A stretch of DNA of 64,000 bases. It comes from Sphingobacteriaceae bacterium GW460-11-11-14-LB5. GTDB lineage: Bacteria > Bacteroidota > Bacteroidia > Sphingobacteriales > Sphingobacteriaceae. The notes under the pieces are model-generated. The model saw only the letters and a list, made by a program, of their open reading frames with translations. It searched no databases and had not been told where the DNA came from. Shown piece by piece: positions 25,865-35,486 of this stretch. A program made the position numbers and the translations under genes. How positions within the stretch are numbered: the stretch's first letter is position 1; every line of letters begins with the position of its first letter. The DNA lies in the NCBI GenBank assembly GCA_002151545.1, contig CP021237.1, positions 5,146,001 to 5,210,000 of the forward strand, in the 5' to 3' direction.

Positions 25865-25955
25865 TTGTGTGTTTTGTGTGTGTGTTTTGAAACCGTGAAA
25901 TTAAGAATAATTTTAGAAACGATTTTTTCTTAAGCCCTACACCACGTAGATTTTA

Positions 25956-25993
25956 CTTTAAAAAGAAACAGTCCCGAAAATTCGGGACTGTTT
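25956..25993 (-). terminator. Terminator after the DsbD alpha-domain gene
   Basis: AAACAGTCCCGAA (25966-25978) and TTCGGGACTGTTT (25981-25993) form a perfect 13-bp stem; on the minus strand CTTTTTA follows. The same GTCCCGA/TCGGGAC core occurs at 38169 and 41577. It separates the two halves of the DsbD system into different transcripts unless read through. Confidence 0.85.
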
Positions 25994-26012
25994 GTAAATA
26001 TTTTTGTTTCAA

Positions 26013-26462
26013 CTATTTAACCGGAATGCTAAATTCAACTTCCTCTGGTGGAAGGCATTGTTTATCGTTACAAACCATAAACTCTACTACGCCTTTAACA
26101 ACAGTTGTACCTTTATTCAATTTTACTTTTTGCTGGAAAATAACGGCTTTTTCAAAATAACTCACGTTCATTTTAAAAGTGCTTTCATATTTTACAATGG
26201 CTTTTGGCTCAATCGTTTTACCAACCAGGCTAAAATCTTTTGAGGGTGTAAATGTAAAAGTAGTTTTTACCGGACCACCGTCTTTCACGTTCTGTGAATA
26301 GATGTGCCATCTATCTTCTATAGTTGCTTTTAAATAGATAACGGCTTCCGTTTTACTTACTTTTTTAGCAGAATAGGCCCAGGTAACAGGCTTTTCGATC
26401 TGAGCAAATGCACCTGCAATGGTAAAAAGCACCATCGAAAGTACTAATGTGATTTTTTTCAT
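26013..26462 (-). CDS. Separate DsbD alpha (N-terminal) domain protein
   Basis: A 149-residue periplasmic protein equal to the N-terminal immunoglobulin-like domain of DsbD (PF11412 type). The start is the ATG at 26462, giving MKKITLVLSMVLFTIAGAFA, a clear signal peptide; the longer frame with ten extra residues is not needed and overlaps birA. The two active cysteines are in VCNDKQCLPP near the C-terminus, as in DsbD alpha, where they pass electrons to client proteins. The rest of DsbD lies just downstream. birA ends 7 nt upstream. Confidence 0.9.
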   Translation of the reverse strand: MKKITLVLSMVLFTIAGAFAQIEKPVTWAYSAKKVSKTEAVIYLKATIEDRWHIYSQNVKDGGPVKTTFTFTPSKDFSLVGKTIEPKAIVKYESTFKMNVSYFEKAVIFQQKVKLNKGTTVVKGVVEFMVCNDKQCLPPEEVEFSIPVK

Positions 26463-26469
26463 TATGTGT

Positions 26470-27246
26470 TTATTTTGTGTGTGTAAATTCAATTTCTTTA
26501 AAGTTAAAGGCTTTTAAACCGTGTTTCGTATCAACAGTTAACCTACCGCCATCTTCAACTCCTTTTATTGTACCTTCAAAAAACGCTCCATTTTGCATAT
26601 ACAACGCCGGGATATTAAAGTTATAAAGCTTTGAAAGGTAATCCTTTTGTAAAATACCATATTTCCCGGCCCTCAAAATTAAGTAGTATTTTTCCATAAA
26701 TATGAATATTTTATCCATAATATCCATTAAAGGCACATCTCTTTGTAAAATTTGAATGACGGAAGTAGCTCGATGGCTAATATTATCCGAAAATTCGGAT
26801 TGATTTATATTTAAACCAATGCCAATTACGGATGATTTAATAGAACTGCCTGTCAGTGTATTTTCGATTAATATTCCGCCTAATTTCTTATTCTGGTAAT
26901 ACATATCATTCGGCCATTTTACTTTTATCCCATCTGGTATAAAAAAAGATAAAGCATCACTAACAGCCAAACTAACGGCTATATTTAAATAAAACTGCTT
27001 ATCAAGGGGCAAAAAAGAAGGTTTTAAATAAATGCTTGTGCTAATATTTTTCCCGGCCTGGGTTTGCCAAACGCTTTCCTGCTGTCCTCTTCCTGCAAAC
27101 TGATTATCTGCCATAATTACAGTCCCTTCGGCTAATGGCTCGGATTTTGACACCAAATCTTTTAAAAAGTTATTAGTAGAATCAACTTCTTTTAATTTGA
27201 TTAAATTTTGACCAACAAATAGTGTCGAAAAAGTGTTATTTTGCAA
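26470..27246 (-). CDS. birA: Biotin-[acetyl-CoA-carboxylase] ligase
   Basis: A 258-residue cytosolic enzyme that activates biotin and attaches it to carrier proteins. Biotin-binding motifs are GRGQQESVWQTQAGKNIS near 53-70 and VKWPNDMYYQNKKLGGILIE near 102-121, followed by GIGLNIN. There is no N-terminal helix-turn-helix, so it is a pure ligase and not a repressor. The start is TTG at 27246: the frame upstream stops within four codons, and the first in-frame ATG is about 45 residues inside, past the conserved DSTNN. It is transcribed divergently from rsfS. Confidence 0.93.
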   Translation of the reverse strand: MQNNTFSTLFVGQNLIKLKEVDSTNNFLKDLVSKSEPLAEGTVIMADNQFAGRGQQESVWQTQAGKNISTSIYLKPSFLPLDKQFYLNIAVSLAVSDALSFFIPDGIKVKWPNDMYYQNKKLGGILIENTLTGSSIKSSVIGIGLNINQSEFSDNISHRATSVIQILQRDVPLMDIMDKIFIFMEKYYLILRAGKYGILQKDYLSKLYNFNIPALYMQNGAFFEGTIKGVEDGGRLTVDTKHGLKAFNFKEIEFTHTK

Positions 27247-27290
27247 GTGTTGAATTTATAATATTGTAATTCCAAAATTAAAGCATTTTA

Positions 27291-27665
27291 ATGGTAAAAA
27301 AGAAAATAGTAGCCCTTTCTACATACCTTTCTGAGTTAGCCGTTCACGGCATACAGGAGAAAAAAGGAGAAGATATTGTGCGGTTAGATCTTAGAAATAT
27401 TCATACTTCAGTAGCTGATTACTTTATTATTGCGAGCGCCAACTCTGGTACGCAGGTAAAAGCTATTGCCGATAGTGTAGAAAAAGAAATATATAAAGCC
27501 ACTCAGGCCGATCCCAGACATAAAGAAGGTTTCGAATCAGCAGATTGGATTATTCTTGATTATTTCGATGTGGTTGTGCACATTTTTAAAACCGAAAAGC
27601 GCCACTTTTATGGCATAGAAGAACTTTGGGGGGATGCTGAAAGCACAAATTATCAAAGCGCATAA
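27291..27665 (+). CDS. rsfS: Ribosome silencing factor
   Basis: A 124-residue protein of the RsfS (Iojap) family, which binds L14 and blocks 50S-30S joining in slow growth. The typical core is VADYFIIASANSGTQVKAI, then EGFESADWIILDYFDVVVHI and EKRHFYGIEELWGDA at the C-terminus. Length is normal. It begins the plus-strand group rsfS-ftsH-LUD, 27 nt before ftsH. The 44-nt gap to the divergent birA must hold both promoters. Confidence 0.96.
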   Translation: MVKKKIVALSTYLSELAVHGIQEKKGEDIVRLDLRNIHTSVADYFIIASANSGTQVKAIADSVEKEIYKATQADPRHKEGFESADWIILDYFDVVVHIFKTEKRHFYGIEELWGDAESTNYQSA

Positions 27666-27692
27666 CCTATAGAACCATTTTGACAAAGACAA

Positions 27693-29708
<2,016 letters not shown>

Positions 29709-29726
29709 ATAAATAATTTCTATTAT

Positions 29727-29769
29727 TACATTTGCTACCCTAGTTTAATTATTAGGGTAGCTTTTTTTT
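29727..29769 (+). terminator. ftsH terminator overlapping a -7 box
   Basis: GCTACCCTA (29734-29742) and TAGGGTAGC (29753-29761) form a perfect 9-bp stem followed by eight T residues. The TACATTTG immediately before and into the stem (29727-29734) is an exact TAnnTTTG match; transcripts starting there would lack the full left arm and escape termination. The next gene starts at 29773. Confidence 0.8.
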
Positions 29770-29772
29770 ATA

Positions 29773-30417
29773 ATGAAGGATAATACGACAGCGAAGGAAC
29801 AAATACTAAAAAAGATAAGGAAAGCACTATTAGAGAAGCGCGAAAACCCTTATCCTAATTTAGAGGAAAGTCAATTGTATAAAAAAAATACAGATGAGCT
29901 GGAGGTACTATTTGCCGAGCAGCTTACTGCTATATCCGGTAACTTTATCTTTTGTGAGGACGGGATTGATTTTTTTGAAAACATGTTGCAGCTGGCCGAT
30001 AAGTTTAAATGGCGCAAAATCTACTGCTGGGAACCAGAACTTCAGCAGTTTTTAAGCAAATACGAATTTCCTTTTTACCAAACCGATAAAGATTTTGAAC
30101 AGGCTGAGGTGGGCATTACCCTTTGCGAAGCCTTAATTGCCCGCAATGGGAGTGTAATGGTAACCAACCAGGGTGCTGCAGGAAGACGACTCAGCATCTT
30201 CCCGCATCACCATATTGTGATTGCCAAAACAAGTCAGTTGGTTTTAGATCTTAAAGATGCTTTTCTGTTATTGAAGAATAAGTATGGTAATCAAATCCCA
30301 TCCATGATCAGCAACATTACAGGCCCCAGCAGAACTGCGGATATCGAAAAAACATTGGTTTTAGGTGCGCACGGTCCTAAAGAGCTTTTTGTGTTCTTGA
30401 TTGATGATTTTAGTTAA
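29773..30417 (+). CDS. LUD (LutC/YkgG-like) domain protein
   Basis: A 214-residue member of the LUD family, whose best-known members are LutB and LutC of L-lactate oxidation. The family core is GITLCEALIARNGSVMVT followed by LSIFPHHHIVIAK and ITGPSRTADIEKTLVLGAHG, the last being the diagnostic end motif. No iron-sulfur cysteines are present, so it corresponds to LutC rather than LutB. lutA and lutB genes are not nearby. The steady pairing with ftsH in Bacteroidota suggests a role other than lactate use. It ends flush against the opposing LpxR-like gene. Confidence 0.88.
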   Translation: MKDNTTAKEQILKKIRKALLEKRENPYPNLEESQLYKKNTDELEVLFAEQLTAISGNFIFCEDGIDFFENMLQLADKFKWRKIYCWEPELQQFLSKYEFPFYQTDKDFEQAEVGITLCEALIARNGSVMVTNQGAAGRRLSIFPHHHIVIAKTSQLVLDLKDAFLLLKNKYGNQIPSMISNITGPSRTADIEKTLVLGAHGPKELFVFLIDDFS

Positions 30418-31524
30418 TTACCATTCGTAATAAAGCTGTAGATCGGCCCAGGAGTGCCATCTTTCAAATTCTTTTACGGTACTAAACTCAGGCGAACGTC
30501 CAACAGCCATTACCGATGCCCTGATTGCCCGGTTTTTGCAGAATGGTATTTTGGTACCTACGCCTAAATTCCACTCCATCGTAAATTTATTAAGCTGCTT
30601 AAAGCTTAGTGTATATGGGCTATTCCTAAACTGCCCCATCAATAAGGCGTTGTAAAGCCAGCTGTTTCCCTTTAATCCACCCATAAGAAATAGTTCAAAA
30701 GGATTTTTTTGTGAAGAAACGATGCTGTAACCACTGCTGATCGGTAAGGTATTCATTCCCCAGTTTCTTTTATCCAAGAGTCCAACTCTGGTGTTTATTC
30801 CGGCGCTGCCACTAACATAATAACCCAGGCGTAGCTCGGTGTTGGCACTAAGCTGAAAATTGCCTTTATTATTACCTGAGCCGTCTGATTTCCCAACAAT
30901 GAGCCAATCGTATTTCCCTGATACCAGCAACGTGGGTTCACCTCCATCCGATATCTGATCTTCCCAGCCGTAAGGAATGTCGGCTACCGTACCAAACCAA
31001 TGATCTCTGTGAACAGTTGTTTGAAATGCCTTAGAAACATCTAATCCTATAGCACCAACATTTATTCCTATCGATAATAACTCATTCCCCGAATCTTGCT
31101 TTACACCAAAGCTTGTCCCAATAAAATTCAAACTTGCAAAAGGTCGGTCATTTTTACGTTTATATTCACTCTCGGGATCATGTAGATTACCAAGATAGAG
31201 CGGTGTAAATGTCGTATTTGCGAGCATAACTGTCGCATCCGCAAGCCTATAATTAGTTACCGATTTTCCTAGGATAGATTTGGCCAAAAACCGATGTGGC
31301 GCATATACCCATCCCTTTTCGCCCATTTTAGCGTACTGAAAAACCGGCAGGGCAGCCCCCATGGTATAATTTCTATCCTGGTTCAGGCCTGGCTTAACAA
31401 ATTTTAAAAAATAGTCCTGATTGATCACAACACCAACGCGATGGATGGATTCTTCAGTTCCTTGAGCATTCGTGTTATTCACAAAAAAAACCATTGATAA
31501 TAACGCAACGATAATCGTTTTCAT
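30418..31524 (-). CDS. LpxR-like outer-membrane lipid A deacylase
   Basis: A 368-residue predicted beta-barrel of the LpxR (DUF2219) family, which removes 3'-acyloxyacyl chains from lipid A. A signal peptide ends near NTNAQG at about 21. The family's N-terminal motif appears as INQDYFLKF...LNQDRNYTMG, and NDRPFASLNFIG near 125 is the second hallmark. The mature part alternates polar and aromatic residues as outer-membrane strands do and ends in a terminal aromatic tail (LQLYYEW). It has no operon partners. Lipid A remodelling is the likely role, but catalytic residues cannot be assigned with certainty from the sequence alone. Confidence 0.8.
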   Translation of the reverse strand: MKTIIVALLSMVFFVNNTNAQGTEESIHRVGVVINQDYFLKFVKPGLNQDRNYTMGAALPVFQYAKMGEKGWVYAPHRFLAKSILGKSVTNYRLADATVMLANTTFTPLYLGNLHDPESEYKRKNDRPFASLNFIGTSFGVKQDSGNELLSIGINVGAIGLDVSKAFQTTVHRDHWFGTVADIPYGWEDQISDGGEPTLLVSGKYDWLIVGKSDGSGNNKGNFQLSANTELRLGYYVSGSAGINTRVGLLDKRNWGMNTLPISSGYSIVSSQKNPFELFLMGGLKGNSWLYNALLMGQFRNSPYTLSFKQLNKFTMEWNLGVGTKIPFCKNRAIRASVMAVGRSPEFSTVKEFERWHSWADLQLYYEW

Positions 31525-31597
31525 AAGAGAGCTTAATTATTCTGTTTTAAAATGGTGCTATTACCACAATTGTTTGTAAAGTGCAGACAAGTAAATA

Positions 31598-31716
31598 TAC
31601 CAATCTGAAATTTATCATATTGGTACATTTATCCAGCAGACAATGAAATTGCTGAAGCAGAATTGTCTTTATCTACTTAGAGTCGATGGAACAGATTCTC
31701 TACATCAGCAATTTCA
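31598..31716. repeat. Inverted repeats upstream of the LpxR-like gene
   Basis: TACCAAT (31598-31604) faces ATTGGTA (31619-31625) across 14 nt. Further on, TGAAATTGCTGA (31644-31655) is the perfect reverse complement of TCAGCAATTTCA (31705-31716) across 49 nt. The gap of 211 nt holds no gene. The first repeat lies 74-101 bp upstream of the LpxR-like start and could be an operator; the second may be the terminator region of the gene at 31736 or a palindromic repeat. Confidence 0.5.
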
Positions 31717-31735
31717 CATATCTTAGAGGCTGCTG

Positions 31736-32728
31736 CTACCTATCCGCTTTTAGTACTTTTTTAACCACCATTTCTCTATTGGCATTCAGGCAATACACAT
31801 CTTCATCATAGTTGGTGTACACGCGCGAAAGAAAAGGTTTAAGATCAGGCTCACCCGGCATTTTTCTACCACCAACATAAATCGATATGCTTACAAATCG
31901 GCCGGCATCTTTATCTAGTTTTATGCTTTTTTTGGTTTTAAGGTTGTAAATTTCAACATTTTCATATCCCGTATAATTATTTCCATAAGAGCGCCACTCA
32001 GGAAGGGTTGGGCTTTTGCAAACCACAAAATAATCGTCTGCCAGATGGAAAATGGTACTAATGGTTTTGTCGTTAAAATACCTTTTCCCTTTCAGGTCTA
32101 CTATGTCGGCAACATTCTGTTCTCTTCCATTTGATATTGTATTGGTTTCCTTTAAAAGCACGATACCAATGTTCTTTGGAAAATTATCTTTGTTTTCGCG
32201 CCACACCGCATAGGTTTCCAAATAGTCGTTACTCTTTAATACCGTATCTTTATTCTCATTTAAAAAGAAATTTGTCCGACTGTTGTGCGTAAACATCCCC
32301 ATTCCCCAACCAGCATATAGCTCTATATCTTTAGCTAGTTTAACAGGCCCCTTCTTTACAGGAGGTTCGGCTTTTTTGTTCTCCGTTGCAATGGTTTTGG
32401 GCATAGTAACATGCACTTCAGTTACCTTATTTCTAGCGGTAATTTCAGCCTGTTTCTTTTTAGAAGCAATTGCGTTTTCCGCTTTAAGCTTTTCATTTTT
32501 AATTTTATTAGCGTCTGAAGCGGCCTTATCATCCGCTATCTTCTTTTTACGGGCATCCTCTTTTTCTTTGTCACAAGCAGGGCACATCAGTTTTCCCTCC
32601 GCGTTATTCCAGCCTTTAGGCGCAAATCTGCAGTTATAACGGGCGTATTCACTTTTAGAAACATGCGATTGGGCGCTTGCCACCTGTACCATAAACAGGA
32701 GCAAGATAATAGTTAAGAAACTTTTCAT
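31736..32728 (-). CDS. Exported protein of unknown function with charged coiled coil
   Basis: A 330-residue exported protein I do not recognise. A signal peptide ends at about 19 (VASAQ). Next comes a short cysteine cluster (CRFAPKGW then MCPACDKE), a highly charged Lys/Glu/Ala helix at about 55-115 likely to form a coiled coil, and from about 130 a beta-rich domain starting ELYAGWGMGMFTHN. The CPAC pair could bind metal or form a disulfide. It is divergent from the second kinase/regulator pair, and its upstream region carries the inverted repeat shared with the WG-repeat gene, so it may be a target of that system. Confidence 0.65.
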   Translation of the reverse strand: MKSFLTIILLLFMVQVASAQSHVSKSEYARYNCRFAPKGWNNAEGKLMCPACDKEKEDARKKKIADDKAASDANKIKNEKLKAENAIASKKKQAEITARNKVTEVHVTMPKTIATENKKAEPPVKKGPVKLAKDIELYAGWGMGMFTHNSRTNFFLNENKDTVLKSNDYLETYAVWRENKDNFPKNIGIVLLKETNTISNGREQNVADIVDLKGKRYFNDKTISTIFHLADDYFVVCKSPTLPEWRSYGNNYTGYENVEIYNLKTKKSIKLDKDAGRFVSISIYVGGRKMPGEPDLKPFLSRVYTNYDEDVYCLNANREMVVKKVLKADR

Positions 32729-32780
32729 TTTTAAGTCGTTTAATTTGATGTAAAAGTAATCGACAGCTAAAGTGATTTAT

Positions 32781-32803
32781 ATACCCTATACTCGGTATAT
32801 TTA
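32781..32803. promoter_or_regulatory. Candidate operator between secreted gene and second kinase
   Basis: ATACCC (32781-32786), 6-nt spacer, CGGTAT (32793-32798), then ATTTA. It is the counterpart of the site at 13692, with the same spacer length and the same GGTATATTTA end. It lies 53 bp upstream of the minus-strand gene and 75 bp upstream of the kinase ATG, so it could act on both. Confidence 0.5.
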
Positions 32804-32877
32804 GTGCTTATTTTATATCCTATATTTATGAAATATTGACTGGTAGTTTAAAACACGCCACTAATTCTCTCAAAAAA

Positions 32878-34755
32878 ATGAATAAAGTTTTCCTGCTATT
32901 CTTATTTTTCGTGCATCCGTTTTGCATGTGCTTTGCACAACAGGGCAACCCAATTTTAATCGATACGGCTAAAAAATTCAATATTAGCAAACATGGCTAT
33001 TTTTATGAGGATAAAAATTTAAACCTCAGTATCGATTCTATTATAAAATATAAACAGGCCGGTAAACTCTTGCCATTAACACCAGGAAAAGTTTTTAGTA
33101 AAGGTTACACCCAATCTTATTACTGGGTTGCTTTTGATATCGAAAATACCTTAAATCAATCGGTGCACCTCATGTTTAAGGAGCAGAGCTCAAGCATTAA
33201 CCAGCTCCAGCTATTTAAAGTAGATCAGCAGGGAAAGATTTATCCCTTAGGCTTAACAGGCGATCATTTTCCTTTTAAGCAACGCCCTTATCGCAACAGA
33301 AGTTTTATTTATCCAATGGTTCTTTTACCGCATGAAAAAGCCACTTTTTATTTGTGGGCCGATAAACGAGGACAGAACATGTACATGCCAATATCAATCG
33401 GACGCGATGTTGATATTATTCAGGCGGAAATTCCGCAGCACACGCTGTTTGGTTTCTACACGGGCATTTTTGTTTTTGCTGTGATTTTTAACCTGTTGTT
33501 GTTTGCTTCTGTTAGAGATAATATCCACCTGTATTATGCCATTTACATTTTTTGCACCCTAATTTTTATCCTGGAAGAGGAGGGACTGGCCTTTCAATGG
33601 TTCTATCCAAATTTACCAGGTCTCCAGGATTATATGCGCTTAATAATGGCATCACTAAGCTGTGGCCTGTTAATCCAGGTGATGCAGCTGTTTGTTAACC
33701 AAAACAGCACCAATAGCCGATTATACCGCTTTACCAACTATTATAAAAAGTTTTGCTGGGCCATGTCCATCATTCCGGTATTTATGCTGTTCAAATCATT
33801 TATTCTCTTAGAGAAAACGGTTTTTTACATTAACAATTTTCTTGCGCTCCTTACGGTAATCATTATTATTATCTGTGTAGTGGAAAGGATAAGGGCAGGT
33901 TATAAGTTGGGCTGGTATTATTTTATTGCAACTGTAATGTTATTATTTGGGGTTTTTAACTATGTTTTTAACACCTTAGGGCTTACCAACTTTAACCTAT
34001 TAAAGCCAAATGGCTTAGTGGTGGGTTTAACCGCCGAAATCATTTTCCTTTCATTTGCTTTAACACAACGTTATAACTTTCTAAAAAAAGAAAAAGAAAT
34101 CCTTTTGGAAGAAAAAAGCAAACATCAGGTAGACCTCGCAGATGGTATTTTTAATGCGCAGGAAGATGAACGCACGCGTTTGGCCCGCGATCTTCATGAT
34201 GACCTCGGCGGCACACTTTCCATAATAAAACTGAATATCACCGCTTTTCAGCACAAAGTTTTAAAACTTACTGAAAATGACCGCGTATTTTATGACCAGA
34301 CCATTGGCATGATTGAAAAGGCATGCGCCGATTTAAGGGAAATATCGCACAATTTAATGCCGAAAAACTTTGAGCAATATGGTCTGATTGAAACCTTGAA
34401 TGAGCATTTCAGAACCCTGAACCACTCTGGTAAAATTGCATTCGAATTTGTTTTCCAGGTTGAACACCCTATTGAAAGCGGAATGGAAATTACCATATAC
34501 CGGATTGTTAACGAACTGGTAAACAATATCATTAGGCATTCTTTTGCTTCAAAGGCAACCATACAGATTTTATCTTTCGACGAAAGAATTAGCATTATGG
34601 CCGAAGATAATGGCATTGGTTTTAATCCCGATAAAGACAAAAAGGGTTTAGGGATGCAAAATATCCTATCGAGGGTAAATTACCTTAACGGCAAAATCCA
34701 TGTCGACAGTAATCAAAACGGTACCACAACAACTATTGATATTCCGCTAAAATAA
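32878..34755 (+). CDS. 7TMR-DISM sensor histidine kinase (second pair)
   Basis: A 625-residue membrane kinase with the same plan as the one at 13746. The start is the ATG at 32878; the open frame reaches back to a TTG at 32836, but the ATG gives a proper signal peptide (VFLLFLFFVHPFCMCFA). A 7TMR-DISMED2-like domain covers about 25-170, seven helices about 185-400, a short coiled coil leads to the HisKA_3 box RDLHDDLGGTLSI near 440, and the ATPase domain ends with AEDNGIGFNP and GLGMQNILSRV. It overlaps the regulator gene by one base (TAATG). It is clearly a paralog of the first kinase by architecture, though sequence identity looks moderate. Confidence 0.92.
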   Translation: MNKVFLLFLFFVHPFCMCFAQQGNPILIDTAKKFNISKHGYFYEDKNLNLSIDSIIKYKQAGKLLPLTPGKVFSKGYTQSYYWVAFDIENTLNQSVHLMFKEQSSSINQLQLFKVDQQGKIYPLGLTGDHFPFKQRPYRNRSFIYPMVLLPHEKATFYLWADKRGQNMYMPISIGRDVDIIQAEIPQHTLFGFYTGIFVFAVIFNLLLFASVRDNIHLYYAIYIFCTLIFILEEEGLAFQWFYPNLPGLQDYMRLIMASLSCGLLIQVMQLFVNQNSTNSRLYRFTNYYKKFCWAMSIIPVFMLFKSFILLEKTVFYINNFLALLTVIIIIICVVERIRAGYKLGWYYFIATVMLLFGVFNYVFNTLGLTNFNLLKPNGLVVGLTAEIIFLSFALTQRYNFLKKEKEILLEEKSKHQVDLADGIFNAQEDERTRLARDLHDDLGGTLSIIKLNITAFQHKVLKLTENDRVFYDQTIGMIEKACADLREISHNLMPKNFEQYGLIETLNEHFRTLNHSGKIAFEFVFQVEHPIESGMEITIYRIVNELVNNIIRHSFASKATIQILSFDERISIMAEDNGIGFNPDKDKKGLGMQNILSRVNYLNGKIHVDSNQNGTTTTIDIPLK

Positions 34756-35408
34756 TGGACACGATTCAACAGAAACCCACCACGTTGATGATCGCTGATG
34801 ATCATAAACTGTTTGCCGAAGGCTTATCGGCCATTCTCTCTGAACAGCCCAATTTTAAAATAATCGGGATGGCATCGAACGGAAAAGAGGTTTTACATCT
34901 CCTGAACAACCAGGTACCTGATATTTTAATTCTTGACCTGAACATGCCGGTTTTAGATGGCGAAATTGCTGCTGAAAAAATCAGACAATTATTCCCTGCT
35001 GTTAAAATAATGGTCTTATCGATGTATTACACTGAAAAGCTAGCGGTAAAGCTCGAAGGCATTGGGGTAATGGCCTTTATTCAAAAAGATACCAATGCCG
35101 AAACATTATTTAAAATTATAAGGGGTATACAGCAAGGAGAAAAATATTTCCAGAAAATAAAACCTGATGCTCAGGCATCATCGGCATTTAACGATGGCGA
35201 TCATTTCCAAAAAAGCCACAATTTAACTGCAAGGGAAATGGAAATTCTGAAATTAATAAGCGAAGACTATTCGTCACAACAAATTGCCCAAAAATTATTT
35301 ATAGCTTTAAACACGGTTGATACACACCGTAAAAATATGGTACAGAAGCTAAACGTAACCGGAAAAGCTGGATTATTAAAGTTTGCGCTTGAAAATAAGT
35401 TTCGTTAA
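34755..35408 (+). CDS. NarL/FixJ-type response regulator (second pair)
   Basis: A 217-residue receiver plus LuxR-type DNA-binding protein. Acidic pocket D15/D16 in MIADDHKLF, phosphoacceptor near 61 in DILILDLNMPVLDGE, conserved Ser in KIMVLSMYYTEK, Lys in FIQKDTNAE. The helix-turn-helix near 155-217 has LTAREMEILKLISEDYSSQQ and TVDTHRKNMVQKL. The start codon shares an A with the kinase stop, so translation is coupled. Likely controls genes near the ATACCC-N6-CGGTAT site, which lies upstream of its own operon. Confidence 0.93.
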   Translation: MDTIQQKPTTLMIADDHKLFAEGLSAILSEQPNFKIIGMASNGKEVLHLLNNQVPDILILDLNMPVLDGEIAAEKIRQLFPAVKIMVLSMYYTEKLAVKLEGIGVMAFIQKDTNAETLFKIIRGIQQGEKYFQKIKPDAQASSAFNDGDHFQKSHNLTAREMEILKLISEDYSSQQIAQKLFIALNTVDTHRKNMVQKLNVTGKAGLLKFALENKFR

Positions 35409-35486
35409 AATTAAATTTATTTTCGATTACCGAATATAATTGATATTTTTATACTACATACCGTTTTAGTATGCGGTATTATAATT

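Noticed and set aside
35458..35479. ATACCG-N10-CGGTAT upstream of the KAS III gene as a third sensor-system operator
   Set aside because: The arms resemble the other two sites, but the spacer is 10 instead of 6 nt and the ATTTA flank is missing.
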